In this document: piece after piece, positions 26,558-34,553 of the stretch
How the letters are laid out: each line of letters begins with the position of its first letter
How positions within the stretch are numbered: position 1 is the stretch's first letter
Source: Geothrix campi
GTDB taxonomy: Bacteria > Acidobacteriota > Holophagae > Holophagales > Holophagaceae
DNA: 64,000 bases
Direction of reading: 5' to 3'
NCBI RefSeq assembly: GCF_024609265.1
Contig: NZ_JANHMP010000003.1
Location: forward strand, 49,487-113,486
The notes under the pieces: model-generated
The model's database searches: none
What the model saw: only the letters and a program-made list of their open reading frames with translations
Told to the model about the DNA's origin: nothing
Translations under genes and position numbers: made by a program

Positions 26558-27059
26558 GCACGCCTCCAGTGGGGTTGAGCTGATCTTTGAGTTGGGCCTT
26601 GGCCCGGTGGATGCGGGTCTTCACGGTGGCCTCGGGAATGCCGAGGATGTCCGCGATCTCCCGGATGGAAAGGCCCTCGACCACGAAGAGCCACAGCGCC
26701 TCGCGGAAGGTGGGCGAAAGCAGACGCATCCGCTCCCGGACCTCCTGGTTCAGCACCTGGTCGTCGGCCCCTCCGGCCAAGCCGGGCTCGGACACGGACT
26801 CCAGGCTGAGGTTCTGGTTCTTCATGGGGCGGCGCTCGGTCAGGGAGAGGGTGCGGACGGTGCCATACAGGAAGGCGGTGGGGTGTTCCACCCGCACCTC
26901 CCGCTGCATGAGGATGACGAAGGCCTCCTGGGCAATGTCTTCCGGGAAGGTGGCCCCGTAGCGGCGGGCATAACTCACCAGCCGCGGGTAAAGCTCTGCA
27001 AAGGCGCTGTGAAACGCCTCCTCGCTGCCGAACGGGGTTTCCTGGGGGGACTGCTCCAT
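26544..27059 (-). CDS. ECF-type RNA polymerase sigma factor
   Basis: 171 residues. Region 2 (about 15-80) contains FPEDIAQEAFVILMQRE and region 4 (about 115-165) contains the helix-turn-helix SIREIADILGIPEATVKTRIHRAK. The linker carries a PMKNQNLSLES stretch. The start was chosen at MEQSPQETPF, which avoids the divergent glycosylase gene; the open frame continues upstream only as an antisense shadow. It overlaps the putative anti-sigma gene, so the two are cotranscribed. ECF factors usually control envelope or stress regulons; its target promoters are unknown. Confidence 0.9.
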   Translation of the reverse strand: MEQSPQETPFGSEEAFHSAFAELYPRLVSYARRYGATFPEDIAQEAFVILMQREVRVEHPTAFLYGTVRTLSLTERRPMKNQNLSLESVSEPGLAGGADDQVLNQEVRERMRLLSPTFREALWLFVVEGLSIREIADILGIPEATVKTRIHRAKAQLKDQLNPTGGVHVLV

Positions 27060-27122
27060 GCGGGGCTCCGACGTTCTAGGATGCACCAACCAGAGGTGAA
27101 GTTCCGGGCTAGGCTGGAGTCC

Positions 27123-27926
27123 ATGGATTCGCCCCTGCAAGCCTGGCGCGACACCCTCGAGGAACTGGGGGTGATGGGCTTCGTCCGCGAGCCGATGGCC
27201 GCCGCCCCAGAGCCGCCCCTGCCGGCGGCGGCCCCCCGGCCCGTCGCCGCACCCCGCCCTACGGTCCGGCCCGCTCCTGCCCCCTCTGTGGCCTACACCC
27301 CCCCCACGGACCCCATGGGTTGCCCGACGCCGGAGATCGTGGCCGCCGCGACCACCCTCCTGGAGCTGGAGCAGGCCATCCGGGGCTGCCTCGCCTGCCC
27401 GCTGGGCCCAAACCGCCTGAAGTTCGTCTTCGGGGAGGGGGACCCCCGGGCCCGGCTCATGTTCGTGGGCGAGGGGCCCGGCCGGGATGAGGATCTGCAG
27501 GGCCGGCCCTTCGTGGGCAAGGCCGGCGAGCTGCTGGACAAGATGATCGGCGCCATCGGCCTGAAACGCGAAGAGACCTACATCGCGAACGTGGTCAAGT
27601 GCCGGCCCCCGGACAACCGCACGCCCAGCCCCGACGAGGCCCGGACCTGTCTCGGCTACCTGCGCCGCCAGATCGAGTTGATCCAGCCCGCCGTGATCGT
27701 CACGCTGGGCGCCACGCCCCTGCGCGAGCTGGTGGGCGTCAGCGAAGGCATCACGAGGGTGCGGGGCCAGTGGAAGCGCGTCCGGATCGGCGACCGCGAC
27801 ATCCCGGTCATGCCCACCTTCCACCCCGCCTACGTGCTGCGCCAGTACACCCAGGATGTGCGTCGCGCCGTGTGGGAGGACCTGAAGGCGGCGAAGGAGT
27901 GGGTGGACAAGGCCGAAGGAGCGTAA
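27123..27926 (+). CDS. Family 4 uracil-DNA glycosylase (Fe-S type)
   Basis: Removes uracil from DNA in base-excision repair. The 267-residue protein has a Pro/Ala-rich N-terminal extension (about 25-65), then four cluster cysteines C89, C92, C160 and C176, whose spacing matches family 4 UDGs. Motif A is GEGPGRDEDLQGRPFVG (117-133). The catalytic-loop motif HPAYVL is near the C-terminus. The ATG has GGAG 3 nt upstream; an ATG 14 codons earlier is an alternative. It is divergent from the ECF sigma gene. Confidence 0.92.
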   Translation: MDSPLQAWRDTLEELGVMGFVREPMAAAPEPPLPAAAPRPVAAPRPTVRPAPAPSVAYTPPTDPMGCPTPEIVAAATTLLELEQAIRGCLACPLGPNRLKFVFGEGDPRARLMFVGEGPGRDEDLQGRPFVGKAGELLDKMIGAIGLKREETYIANVVKCRPPDNRTPSPDEARTCLGYLRRQIELIQPAVIVTLGATPLRELVGVSEGITRVRGQWKRVRIGDRDIPVMPTFHPAYVLRQYTQDVRRAVWEDLKAAKEWVDKAEGA

Positions 27927-28084
27927 TCCCCAAGCCTCCGACTACAACACGGGGGAGGTCTGAACCCGAAGGGCGAAGAAGGCGGTGAGGGCCGGGACGG
28001 GCCAACCCGCCGGGAGCGGACACCCGGTAGCTGAGAGCCAATGGCCACCTGTGTCATGCTAGGCCCAGCTTTCGAGGTCGGCCC

Positions 28085-29452
28085 ATGCGTCTTGTGAACG
28101 TGTTCTTCTTCGTGCTCCTCGCCTTCGTACTCTTCGTACTGGGCAACCTGTACCTGACCAACCACGACCTGCTGGTGCGCGAAGTCGTCATCTTCGGCGA
28201 AGACATCAAGATCCAGAGCGTCATCCTCCTGGCCTTCCTGCTGGGCTTCCTGTTGAACGTGCTCTACACCGGCATCATGGAAGTGGTGCGGTTGGTGCGC
28301 GGATTGAACGCCTCCGCCGACACGCGGCTGGTGAAGCGGATCTCCGAGCGCATGCAGGACGCCCGCGACCTCATGGCCCACGGCCTGCCCCGGGAAGCCA
28401 AGGAAATCCTGGAGAGCATCCTCGATCAGCGCAAAGAACACGTGCCCGCCCGCCTGCTCATGGGTGAGGTCCTCCTGAAGACCGGCAGCACGGATGAGGC
28501 CGTGAAGCTCTTCCAGGCCCTCTGTGATGACGAACCGGACCTGGTCGAGGCCGCCTATCATCTGGCCGAGGCCCTAGTCGCCTTGCGGAATCCTGATGCC
28601 GCCGCCGCCGTGCTGGGCAAGCTGGCCTCCAGCCATCCCAAGAAGGCGCTGCGCGCCTGGCGGCGCCTGCGGGCCATCCACATGGACGCCCAGCGCTGGG
28701 AAGAGGCCCTGGAGGCCCAGAAGAAGCTGCAGGCCCACTTCGCCAGCGACCTCACCCAGGGTGAGAAGGCCCAGGGTGCCGCCCTCGCCTTCCAGGTGGG
28801 CATCGCCAAAGTGGAGGCGGACCAGTTCAAGGACGCCGCCCAGATCTTCCAGCAGGTCATCAAGGACGAGCCCGACTTCGTCCCCGCCTACCTCAGCCTG
28901 GGCCGCTGCATGATCCTCCAGGACCAGGAGGCCCAGGGCCTGGAGATCTGGCTGGAGGGCTTCCGCAAGACCGGGGAAGGCACCTTCCTGCAGGAGATCG
29001 AGGACTACTTCATCCAGCTGGGCCGCCCCGAGGATGGCTTGGCCCTCATGCGCAAGGTGGCCGCCACCTCCAAGCACGGCACCACCGCCAAGTTCTTCCT
29101 GGGCAAGATGCTCTACCGCCTGGAGATCCTCGACGAGGCCCTGGACCTGTTCCAGGAAGTGCGCAGCCAGGTGGTCTACAGCCCAATCCTGTTCTTCTTC
29201 ATGGCCAAGATCCACAGCCGACGTGGCCGCCTGGACGCCGCCCTGAACGAGTACCGGCAGCTGCTCCGCAACCTGGGGGTCCTCAAGCTCCGCTTCGAGT
29301 GTGCCGTCTGCGGCCACAAGACCCAGGACTATGTGGACCGCTGCGACAGCTGTGGCAGCTGGAACAGCAACCACTTCCTCTTCAAGGAAAGCGATCTGCC
29401 CGAGAACCCCATCCGCGGAGGGGAGTCGGGCAGCTGGATGGCGATGCTCTGA
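28085..29452 (+). CDS. LapA-LapB fusion: membrane anchor, TPR array and rubredoxin-like zinc domain
   Basis: 455 residues. The N-terminal ~75 have two membrane helices and the layout of LapA (DUF1049/YciS). About 90-395 form a TPR array like LapB (YciM). The C-terminus has a rubredoxin-like zinc knuckle with C406, C409, C420 and C423, which LapB also carries. In enterobacteria LapA and LapB are separate neighbours that tune LpxC degradation by FtsH and so lipopolysaccharide synthesis. Here both parts are one polypeptide. The gene appears to stand alone and ends at a strong terminator. Confidence 0.88.
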   Translation: MRLVNVFFFVLLAFVLFVLGNLYLTNHDLLVREVVIFGEDIKIQSVILLAFLLGFLLNVLYTGIMEVVRLVRGLNASADTRLVKRISERMQDARDLMAHGLPREAKEILESILDQRKEHVPARLLMGEVLLKTGSTDEAVKLFQALCDDEPDLVEAAYHLAEALVALRNPDAAAAVLGKLASSHPKKALRAWRRLRAIHMDAQRWEEALEAQKKLQAHFASDLTQGEKAQGAALAFQVGIAKVEADQFKDAAQIFQQVIKDEPDFVPAYLSLGRCMILQDQEAQGLEIWLEGFRKTGEGTFLQEIEDYFIQLGRPEDGLALMRKVAATSKHGTTAKFFLGKMLYRLEILDEALDLFQEVRSQVVYSPILFFFMAKIHSRRGRLDAALNEYRQLLRNLGVLKLRFECAVCGHKTQDYVDRCDSCGSWNSNHFLFKESDLPENPIRGGESGSWMAML

Positions 29453-29458
29453 CGGGTC

Positions 29459-29489
29459 AAAAATGGCGCTGCAATGCAGCGTCATTTTT
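29459..29489. terminator. Intrinsic terminator after lapAB
   Basis: The stem CGCTGCA/TGCAGCG with flanking AAAAATG and CATTTTT is nearly perfect over 15 bp. It begins 7 bp after the stop codon. Confidence 0.85.
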
Positions 29490-29495
29490 GGGCAC

Positions 29496-29580
29496 CCGTC
29501 GAGCAGAGCATCACACCCAGGTAGGCCTCACACCCCATCGAAGCCTGAGATCCGTCGAGCAGAGCATCACGACCAGGTCG
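29496..29580. repeat. Two direct copies of an intergenic motif
   Basis: CCGTCGAGCAGAGCATCAC occurs at 29496-29514 and again at 29552-29570, each followed by a similar accaggt-ggcc tail. The copies are 56 bp apart in non-coding DNA between two terminators. No protein reading is likely. Confidence 0.75.
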
Positions 29581-29614
29581 GCCATCCCATCCCATGTCCC
29601 GACGCAGCGTATAC

Positions 29615-29641
29615 AAAAAAGGCGCTGTCGGCGCCTTTTTT
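29615..29641. terminator. Bidirectional intrinsic terminator
   Basis: AAAAAAGGCGC and its perfect complement surround a 5-nt loop. It can end the minus-strand gene that stops at 29677 as well as plus-strand readthrough. Confidence 0.9.
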
Positions 29642-29676
29642 GCAGTAACAGCGAGACTTAAAAAGCAGTACTCCCC

Positions 29677-30162
29677 CTACGCAATGGCCTGTCGAATATC
29701 GAACAGGAGGCGTTTGAGCTCCAGCTCGGAGAGGTTGAGCGGCACCTGCTGCTTCACCTCCTCCTTGCGGTAGAAGGCGATGCGCTTCACCACGACCTTG
29801 TTCTTCCCAAGGCTGATCTCATTGAATTGGATCTGGTTGTCGTCCTTGTAGGGCGGCAGGCTGCGGAGCTGGATATACATCCCCCGACGGTCGTGGTCCA
29901 CGATCTCCAGCCGCTCCTTCAGGTAGTTCACCTGCTCCGACAGGCGTTCGGCCTTGGTCTTCAGCTTGGCGAAGCTGAGCCGCTTCGGTGCATGGCACTC
30001 CAGGACCATCTCGCCCAGTTGGACCCCGTCATCGCCCCGCCGAAGGAAGCCCTCCAGGGTGCCGTCCAACTCCAGGTCTGCCTGGCGGAAGGTCTCGAAC
30101 CCCTGGAATTCACCTGGCAGGACGGAATCGTCGTAGCGTTTGGCCTTGCGGGACAGCTTCAT
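29677..30162 (-). CDS. Hypothetical soluble protein
   Basis: 161 residues, very basic N-terminus (MKLSRKAKRYDD), no signal or membrane segment. The middle has a charged, helix-prone stretch (about 66-85, LKTKAERLSEQVNYLKER) followed by beta-like strands. I do not recognise the family; a PilZ-like fold crossed my mind but its motifs are absent. It is preceded by a comparatively AT-rich 190-bp gap with two short palindromes (ATGCCGCGGCAT near 30219 and CCACAAGTGG near 30322). Confidence 0.65.
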   Translation of the reverse strand: MKLSRKAKRYDDSVLPGEFQGFETFRQADLELDGTLEGFLRRGDDGVQLGEMVLECHAPKRLSFAKLKTKAERLSEQVNYLKERLEIVDHDRRGMYIQLRSLPPYKDDNQIQFNEISLGKNKVVVKRIAFYRKEEVKQQVPLNLSELELKRLLFDIRQAIA

Positions 30163-30352
30163 GGCGTACCTCGGAAGGGTGGGACCTTCCTCTAGGGCCA
30201 GAGCCGTGCCAGGGAATCAATGCCGCGGCATGTTTAGCACATTGCCTGCATTATCAGGACTTCCTTTCATCTTCTGCCGAGCCGGACCTGCCCAGATGAG
30301 GCTCATTCTCTTTACACATGACCACAAGTGGCCATATCTAATTCGTTATTGA

Positions 30353-31339
30353 TCACTTTTCGACAGGCTCGACTTTGGGCCAACGCCTGCGGTAGATCAT
30401 GCGGTCCAGTGCCCGGCTGTAGGGGCTCCAGGAACCGCTGTCCGATTCGTCCTTGGTGGCCCTGAACATCACCTCCAGCTTGCCGTCGAGGTCGTCCAGG
30501 TAGTGGACTAGCAGAGCCTCCGGGGTCTTGGGAAGCACCGGCGACCCGAATTCCAGGCGGCCGTGATGGCTGAGGACAATATGCAGGATCTGCAGGCGCA
30601 GGTCCTCCGGGAACTCGGGGATCTTGCCCACCGCCCCACTGATCCAATCGGCCTCCAGGGCGATGTGGCCCAGCAGGTTGCCCGCATCCGTGTACCCGAA
30701 GCTGCGCTGGTAGCTCAGCTCGGCGGTCTTGCCCACATCGTGCAGGAAGACGCCGGCCAGTACCAGATCTCGGTTCAGGTCCTGGTAGTGCTGGCAGGCG
30801 TGATCGGCCATGCCCGCCACCGAGAGGGTGTGCTCCAGCAGACCCCCCAGGTAGACGTGGTGCATGGACTTGGCGGCCGGGGCCTGGGCGAAGGCGGCGC
30901 GCAGATCCGCATCCGCCACGAACAGCGCCTCCAGCAGGCGGCGGATCCAGGGGTCCTGCACAGAGGCTATGCGCCCATCCAGTTCCGCGAGCATCTCGGT
31001 CACCGGACGGGCGCTGACGGGGAAGAAGCGGGAGAAATCGCCCACCTCCGCGTCCGGGGCGAAACGCACCTTGTCCAGCTTCATCTGGAGGCGGCCGTTG
31101 TAGCTGGTCACCGAACCCTTCACCCAGAGGAAGACATCGGCCCGCACGGCCTCCATGTCGCCTTCGATGGCCCGCACATCCCACAGGAAGGCCTTGAGGT
31201 CACCCGAGGCGTCCACAAGCTTCAGCTCCAGGTACTCGCTGCCCTTGGCGCTGATCTTGTACGCCGCCTCCTGGGCCAGGAGGAAGCCCTGGAAGGCGCC
31301 GCCTTCTTTCAGGGTTCGGAGGATCGGCTGGTCGGGCAT
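30353..31339 (-). CDS. OB-fold/HD-domain nuclease of the YhaM type
   Basis: 328 residues. The N-terminal OB-fold nucleic-acid-binding region (about 10-100) is followed by an HD phosphohydrolase domain with HHVYLGGLLEH (H160, H161, H170) and FLHDVGK (H200, D201). This is the layout of the 3'-5' exoribonuclease YhaM/CBF1 family. Ends of RNA or single-stranded DNA are likely substrates. An S4 RNA-binding protein gene lies directly upstream in the same direction. Confidence 0.85.
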   Translation of the reverse strand: MPDQPILRTLKEGGAFQGFLLAQEAAYKISAKGSEYLELKLVDASGDLKAFLWDVRAIEGDMEAVRADVFLWVKGSVTSYNGRLQMKLDKVRFAPDAEVGDFSRFFPVSARPVTEMLAELDGRIASVQDPWIRRLLEALFVADADLRAAFAQAPAAKSMHHVYLGGLLEHTLSVAGMADHACQHYQDLNRDLVLAGVFLHDVGKTAELSYQRSFGYTDAGNLLGHIALEADWISGAVGKIPEFPEDLRLQILHIVLSHHGRLEFGSPVLPKTPEALLVHYLDDLDGKLEVMFRATKDESDSGSWSPYSRALDRMIYRRRWPKVEPVEK

Positions 31340-31390
31340 GGATGCTCCTGGCGTCCCATCAGGCTCGGGCGGCCGATGCGACAGCGGATG

Positions 31391-31714
31391 TCAATGATTG
31401 CGCGGAGGCTTGGAGGGCGGCGAAAAGGGATCCTCGTCGCCGTAGCCCAGGTCTAGGGGCAGCCGCTTGTCCTCCAGCACCTCGAAGAGCGACCACTGGT
31501 CGGCCTTCTTCACATTGCCTTCGGGCAGAGAGAGCACCCGGACCTTTAGCACCCGGTTGTAGAGCGGGAACTCCAGCTCATCCTGGACCTTCAGCTCGTG
31601 GCTGGCCTTCCGGGGCACACCGTTCACACGCACCATGCCCTCGTCGCAGAGCTGGTTGGCCAGCTCGCGCCGCTTGATGAGCAGGCTCTTCTTGAGGAAG
31701 GCATCGAGGCGCAC
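31391..31714 (-). CDS. S4 domain RNA-binding protein (Hsp15-like)
   Basis: 107 residues. The N-terminal S4 domain (about 1-60) reads MRLDAFLKKSLLIKRR, then ANQLCDEGMVRVNG, typical of the Hsp15/RluB S4 fold. The tail is acidic and proline-rich. Hsp15 relatives recycle stalled 50S subunits. It starts 4 bp after the stop of the upstream parvulin gene, so it belongs to that operon. Confidence 0.85.
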   Translation of the reverse strand: MRLDAFLKKSLLIKRRELANQLCDEGMVRVNGVPRKASHELKVQDELEFPLYNRVLKVRVLSLPEGNVKKADQWSLFEVLEDKRLPLDLGYGDEDPFSPPSKPPRNH

Positions 31715-31718
31715 GGCA

Positions 31719-32708
31719 TCAGCCTTTCAGGATCTGTTCCTTGGGCACCTGGTAACGGATATTCGCGCGCTTCCGCAGGTTCGAAAGGTACTGCTCGATG
31801 GCGTTCTGGGCCTTGGGCTCCTGGAGCTTCTCGAGGATCTTGGCCTTCACCTCGGTAAAGTCCTTCACCGGTGCGTCCTCCAAGGCGATGAGCTGGATCA
31901 GGTAGAGGTCCTTGTCGGTCTCGATGGGAGCCGAAACCTGCTCGGGCTTCAGCTTCACCGCGGCGTCCTCGATGCTGGCGCGGAGGAAGCCTTTGTTCAT
32001 CCAACCCAAATCGCCGCCGGTGGCCTTGCTGGGGCTCACGGAGTTCTGCTTGGCCAGCTCCTCGAAGGACTTGCCGGCCTTGAGCTCGGCCTGGATGGCT
32101 TCCAGCTTCTTGCGGGCCTCGGTCTGCTCCTCGGCCGTGGCGCCCTTCGCCAGCACCAGCTCGCGAATGCGGAAGCGGCTGGGGAGGCGGTACTCCTCCT
32201 TGTGGTCTTCGTAGTAGGCGCGCAGCTCGTTGTCCTCCACCGCCACCTTGGAGTAGACCTCGCGCTGAAGCACATACTGCTGAATGGCTTGCTGCTTCTG
32301 GCGCTTCATGAACTCGGGGAGGCCGATGCCCAGGCTGCTCCGCAGGGCCCGTTCCAGGTCCGCGTCCGTGGCGAAGTTGTTCTCCTTCTTGATGCCGTCA
32401 ATGCTGGCGCGTACGTACTCGTCTGTGATCGGCGAACCCAGCTCGGTGCCCTTGTCCTCCAGCAGGTAGGCGTCCACCATCCCCTGCAGTGTCTTCTCCC
32501 GGGCGCCTTGCAGCTTCTCGTCCAGTTCCTTGCCGGAGAACTGACGGTAGAGGGCCGCGTTCTGCTGTTCCACGGCCTGGGTGAGATCACGGCGGGTGAT
32601 GATGTGGCTGTTCACGATGACGAGGATCTCCTCGCGCACTTCAGCGGAGGCGATCAGCCCCGCGGGCGCCAGGAGCGCCAATGCCAGGATGGGGTTCAGT
32701 GCCTTCAA
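31719..32708 (-). CDS. SurA-like periplasmic chaperone / parvulin PPIase
   Basis: 329 residues with a signal peptide (about 1-22). SurA-type N-terminal helices (about 28-160) are followed by one parvulin rotamase domain (about 161-262, with GKSFEELAKQNSVSPS and GGDLGWMNKG) and a C-terminal helix. Such proteins escort outer-membrane proteins through the periplasm. Its start overlaps the stop of a second parvulin gene by 4 bp, so the pair is coupled. Confidence 0.9.
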   Translation of the reverse strand: MKALNPILALALLAPAGLIASAEVREEILVIVNSHIITRRDLTQAVEQQNAALYRQFSGKELDEKLQGAREKTLQGMVDAYLLEDKGTELGSPITDEYVRASIDGIKKENNFATDADLERALRSSLGIGLPEFMKRQKQQAIQQYVLQREVYSKVAVEDNELRAYYEDHKEEYRLPSRFRIRELVLAKGATAEEQTEARKKLEAIQAELKAGKSFEELAKQNSVSPSKATGGDLGWMNKGFLRASIEDAAVKLKPEQVSAPIETDKDLYLIQLIALEDAPVKDFTEVKAKILEKLQEPKAQNAIEQYLSNLRKRANIRYQVPKEQILKG

Positions 32709-33754
32709 CGGGCACCTCCCTTGGGGGCTTCCCCAGTCTTGGGGTCGGTCGGGATATCCACCTTGGGAGCGGCCTTCGGCGCCTCGGAAGCCTTGGGGGC
32801 CGGAGCCTTCTCCGTGGGCGCGGGTTTGGCCAGCTCGAAGGGGATCTCCTTCCGGAGGCTTTCCATCAGTTCACTCCAGACCGCCGCCTGCCGCTCGCGC
32901 TGCGCGCCCTGCTCGGCCACGGATTTGGCCTCCTCGAAGGGCACCTGACGCGCGGCCTTGCGGCTCACCACCTTGACGAGGTGGTAGCCGAACATCGTCT
33001 TCACGGGCGCGCCCACCTTGCCCAGAGGCTGGGTGCGAGCGGCGGCGCCGAACTCGGGAGCCCAGGCGGAGGGATCGGCGTCCTCGTAGAGCCCGCCGTT
33101 CTCCTTGCTGCCGGGGTCGTCACTGTACTTTTTCGCCAGAGCCTCGAACTTGGCCCCCTTCTTCAGCTCGGCCTGGATCTTCGCGACCTTGGCCTTGGCC
33201 TCGGCCTCGGTCAACCCCGTGGCCTCGCCCTCATGCTTCACGGACACCAGGATGTGGCGGACGCTGGCCAGCTCGGGCTGCTTGAAGCGGTCCTTGTTCT
33301 TCTCGTAGAAGGCCTGCACATCCGCCTCGGAAACCACGAGCTTCTTCTGGAGGGCCTCGCCCTCCTTGGCCAGGAACTCGCGGGCCAGCAGGTCATCCCT
33401 GGTGCGATCGACGGCCCGCTGGAATTCGGGCGTCTTGTCCAGTTCCATGCGCTTGGCCTTCACGGCCAGGAGCTTGCTCTCGGCCATGCGCTTGACGAAC
33501 TCCTCCTTGCCGCCCTGGAGCATGAGGATCTGCATCTGCTCCTGCTGGGGCAGCAAACGGAAGGCAGCCTGGAAATCGGCCTCGGTGATGGGCTCGCCGC
33601 CCACCTTGGCCAGCACCACCTCTTCGGGCTTGGGGGTGGGGGCCTGGACGGGCGCGGCAGCCTGGACTTGGACGGGAGCCGTGGCGGGCGCCTTCGCAGG
33701 CTCCTGCGCAACGACACCAAGGGCGATCAGGGAGATCAGGGAGGCACGGAGCAT
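32705..33754 (-). CDS. Periplasmic parvulin-type peptidyl-prolyl isomerase
   Basis: 349 residues. Signal peptide (about 1-17), an Ala/Pro/Val linker (about 18-42), a SurA_N-like helical part (about 43-160), then a parvulin domain (about 164-272, with VRHILVSVK, FEALAKKYSDDPGS and GYHLVKV). The C-terminal ~45 residues are Lys/Pro/Ala-rich and probably disordered. PrsA/SurA-like folding helper, first gene of the pair with the SurA-like gene. The start was placed at MLRASLISL; the frame continues far upstream only as antisense shadow of the next gene. Confidence 0.9.
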   Translation of the reverse strand: MLRASLISLIALGVVAQEPAKAPATAPVQVQAAAPVQAPTPKPEEVVLAKVGGEPITEADFQAAFRLLPQQEQMQILMLQGGKEEFVKRMAESKLLAVKAKRMELDKTPEFQRAVDRTRDDLLAREFLAKEGEALQKKLVVSEADVQAFYEKNKDRFKQPELASVRHILVSVKHEGEATGLTEAEAKAKVAKIQAELKKGAKFEALAKKYSDDPGSKENGGLYEDADPSAWAPEFGAAARTQPLGKVGAPVKTMFGYHLVKVVSRKAARQVPFEEAKSVAEQGAQRERQAAVWSELMESLRKEIPFELAKPAPTEKAPAPKASEAPKAAPKVDIPTDPKTGEAPKGGAR

Positions 33755-33783
33755 GGGGTTCCTTGGTTGAGGTGAGGGCTGCC

Positions 33784-34464
33784 TTAGCGGCGACGCCCCC
33801 CGAGAAGGTTCATCAGGGAGATGAGGATGTTGTAGAGGCTCACGAACAGCGCCAGGGCGAAGCCGGCAGGGTCGCCGAAGTCGTCCGTGCGGAGCATGGC
33901 GGACGTGTCCCAGAGCAGCTTGGCCGAGCAGGCGATGACGGCCACGCCGGAGATGATCAGGCTGAAGGTCTCCAGGTGGAAGATGGCCGCGGCCAGACTG
34001 CCGAAGAACATCACGGCGATGCCCACGATGACGAAGTTCCGCAGGAAGCTGAAATCCTTCTTGGACACGAAGGCGGTGACCGTCAGGGTCATGAACACCA
34101 CGCCCGTGAGGCCGAAGGCCATGAAGACGGGCCTGAACCCGGCGCCCTGGGCCAGCGTCAAGGCCACGATGCCCGCGATGACCCCCGAGATGAAGGTAAA
34201 CAGCACATAGGCCACCCGGTTGAGGGGCTTCCGCCGACTGACCCGGGAGGCGAACATCAGCGACCCGAACTGGACGCCGAAGAGGACCCAGAACCAGAAG
34301 CGGCCGGCCACCGCGATCAGGGCATTCCCGACCAGGGGCGCGCTGAGGGCGCCCAGGGCCGCCACGGCAAATCCGCCCATGAGCCACAAGTAGACGCTTC
34401 GGACAAAATCGACGCGGGACTGCGCTCCGGTGGAAGCTCCCTGCCACGACTGCTGATAATCCAT
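33784..34464 (-). CDS. Bax inhibitor-1/YccA family membrane protein
   Basis: 226 residues with about seven transmembrane helices, typical of the BI-1/TMBIM family (proton- or calcium-leak channels, FtsH modulators such as YccA). The C-terminal helix ends in SLYNILISLMNLLGGRRR, a characteristic BI-1 tail. The start codon was chosen for its GGAG seven bases upstream; an ATG four codons earlier is possible. It lies upstream of the parvulin genes on the same strand, separated by about 30 bp. Confidence 0.9.
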   Translation of the reverse strand: MDYQQSWQGASTGAQSRVDFVRSVYLWLMGGFAVAALGALSAPLVGNALIAVAGRFWFWVLFGVQFGSLMFASRVSRRKPLNRVAYVLFTFISGVIAGIVALTLAQGAGFRPVFMAFGLTGVVFMTLTVTAFVSKKDFSFLRNFVIVGIAVMFFGSLAAAIFHLETFSLIISGVAVIACSAKLLWDTSAMLRTDDFGDPAGFALALFVSLYNILISLMNLLGGRRR

Positions 34465-34553
34465 GCCACGCTCCAAGGGGGACCCGTGGTGGATCCCCCT
34501 CAGATCCTAACATTCCCCCACCCTTACCCTGCCTCCAAGGACCCTGAGGTTCC

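Noticed and set aside
27060..27824. Upstream extension of the ECF sigma factor frame
   Set aside because: It is antisense to the uracil-DNA glycosylase gene and shows no protein-family sequence before MEQSPQETPF.
29496..29580. Two direct repeats as a minimal CRISPR
   Set aside because: Only two copies with no regular spacer pattern, no cas genes and no palindromic repeat.
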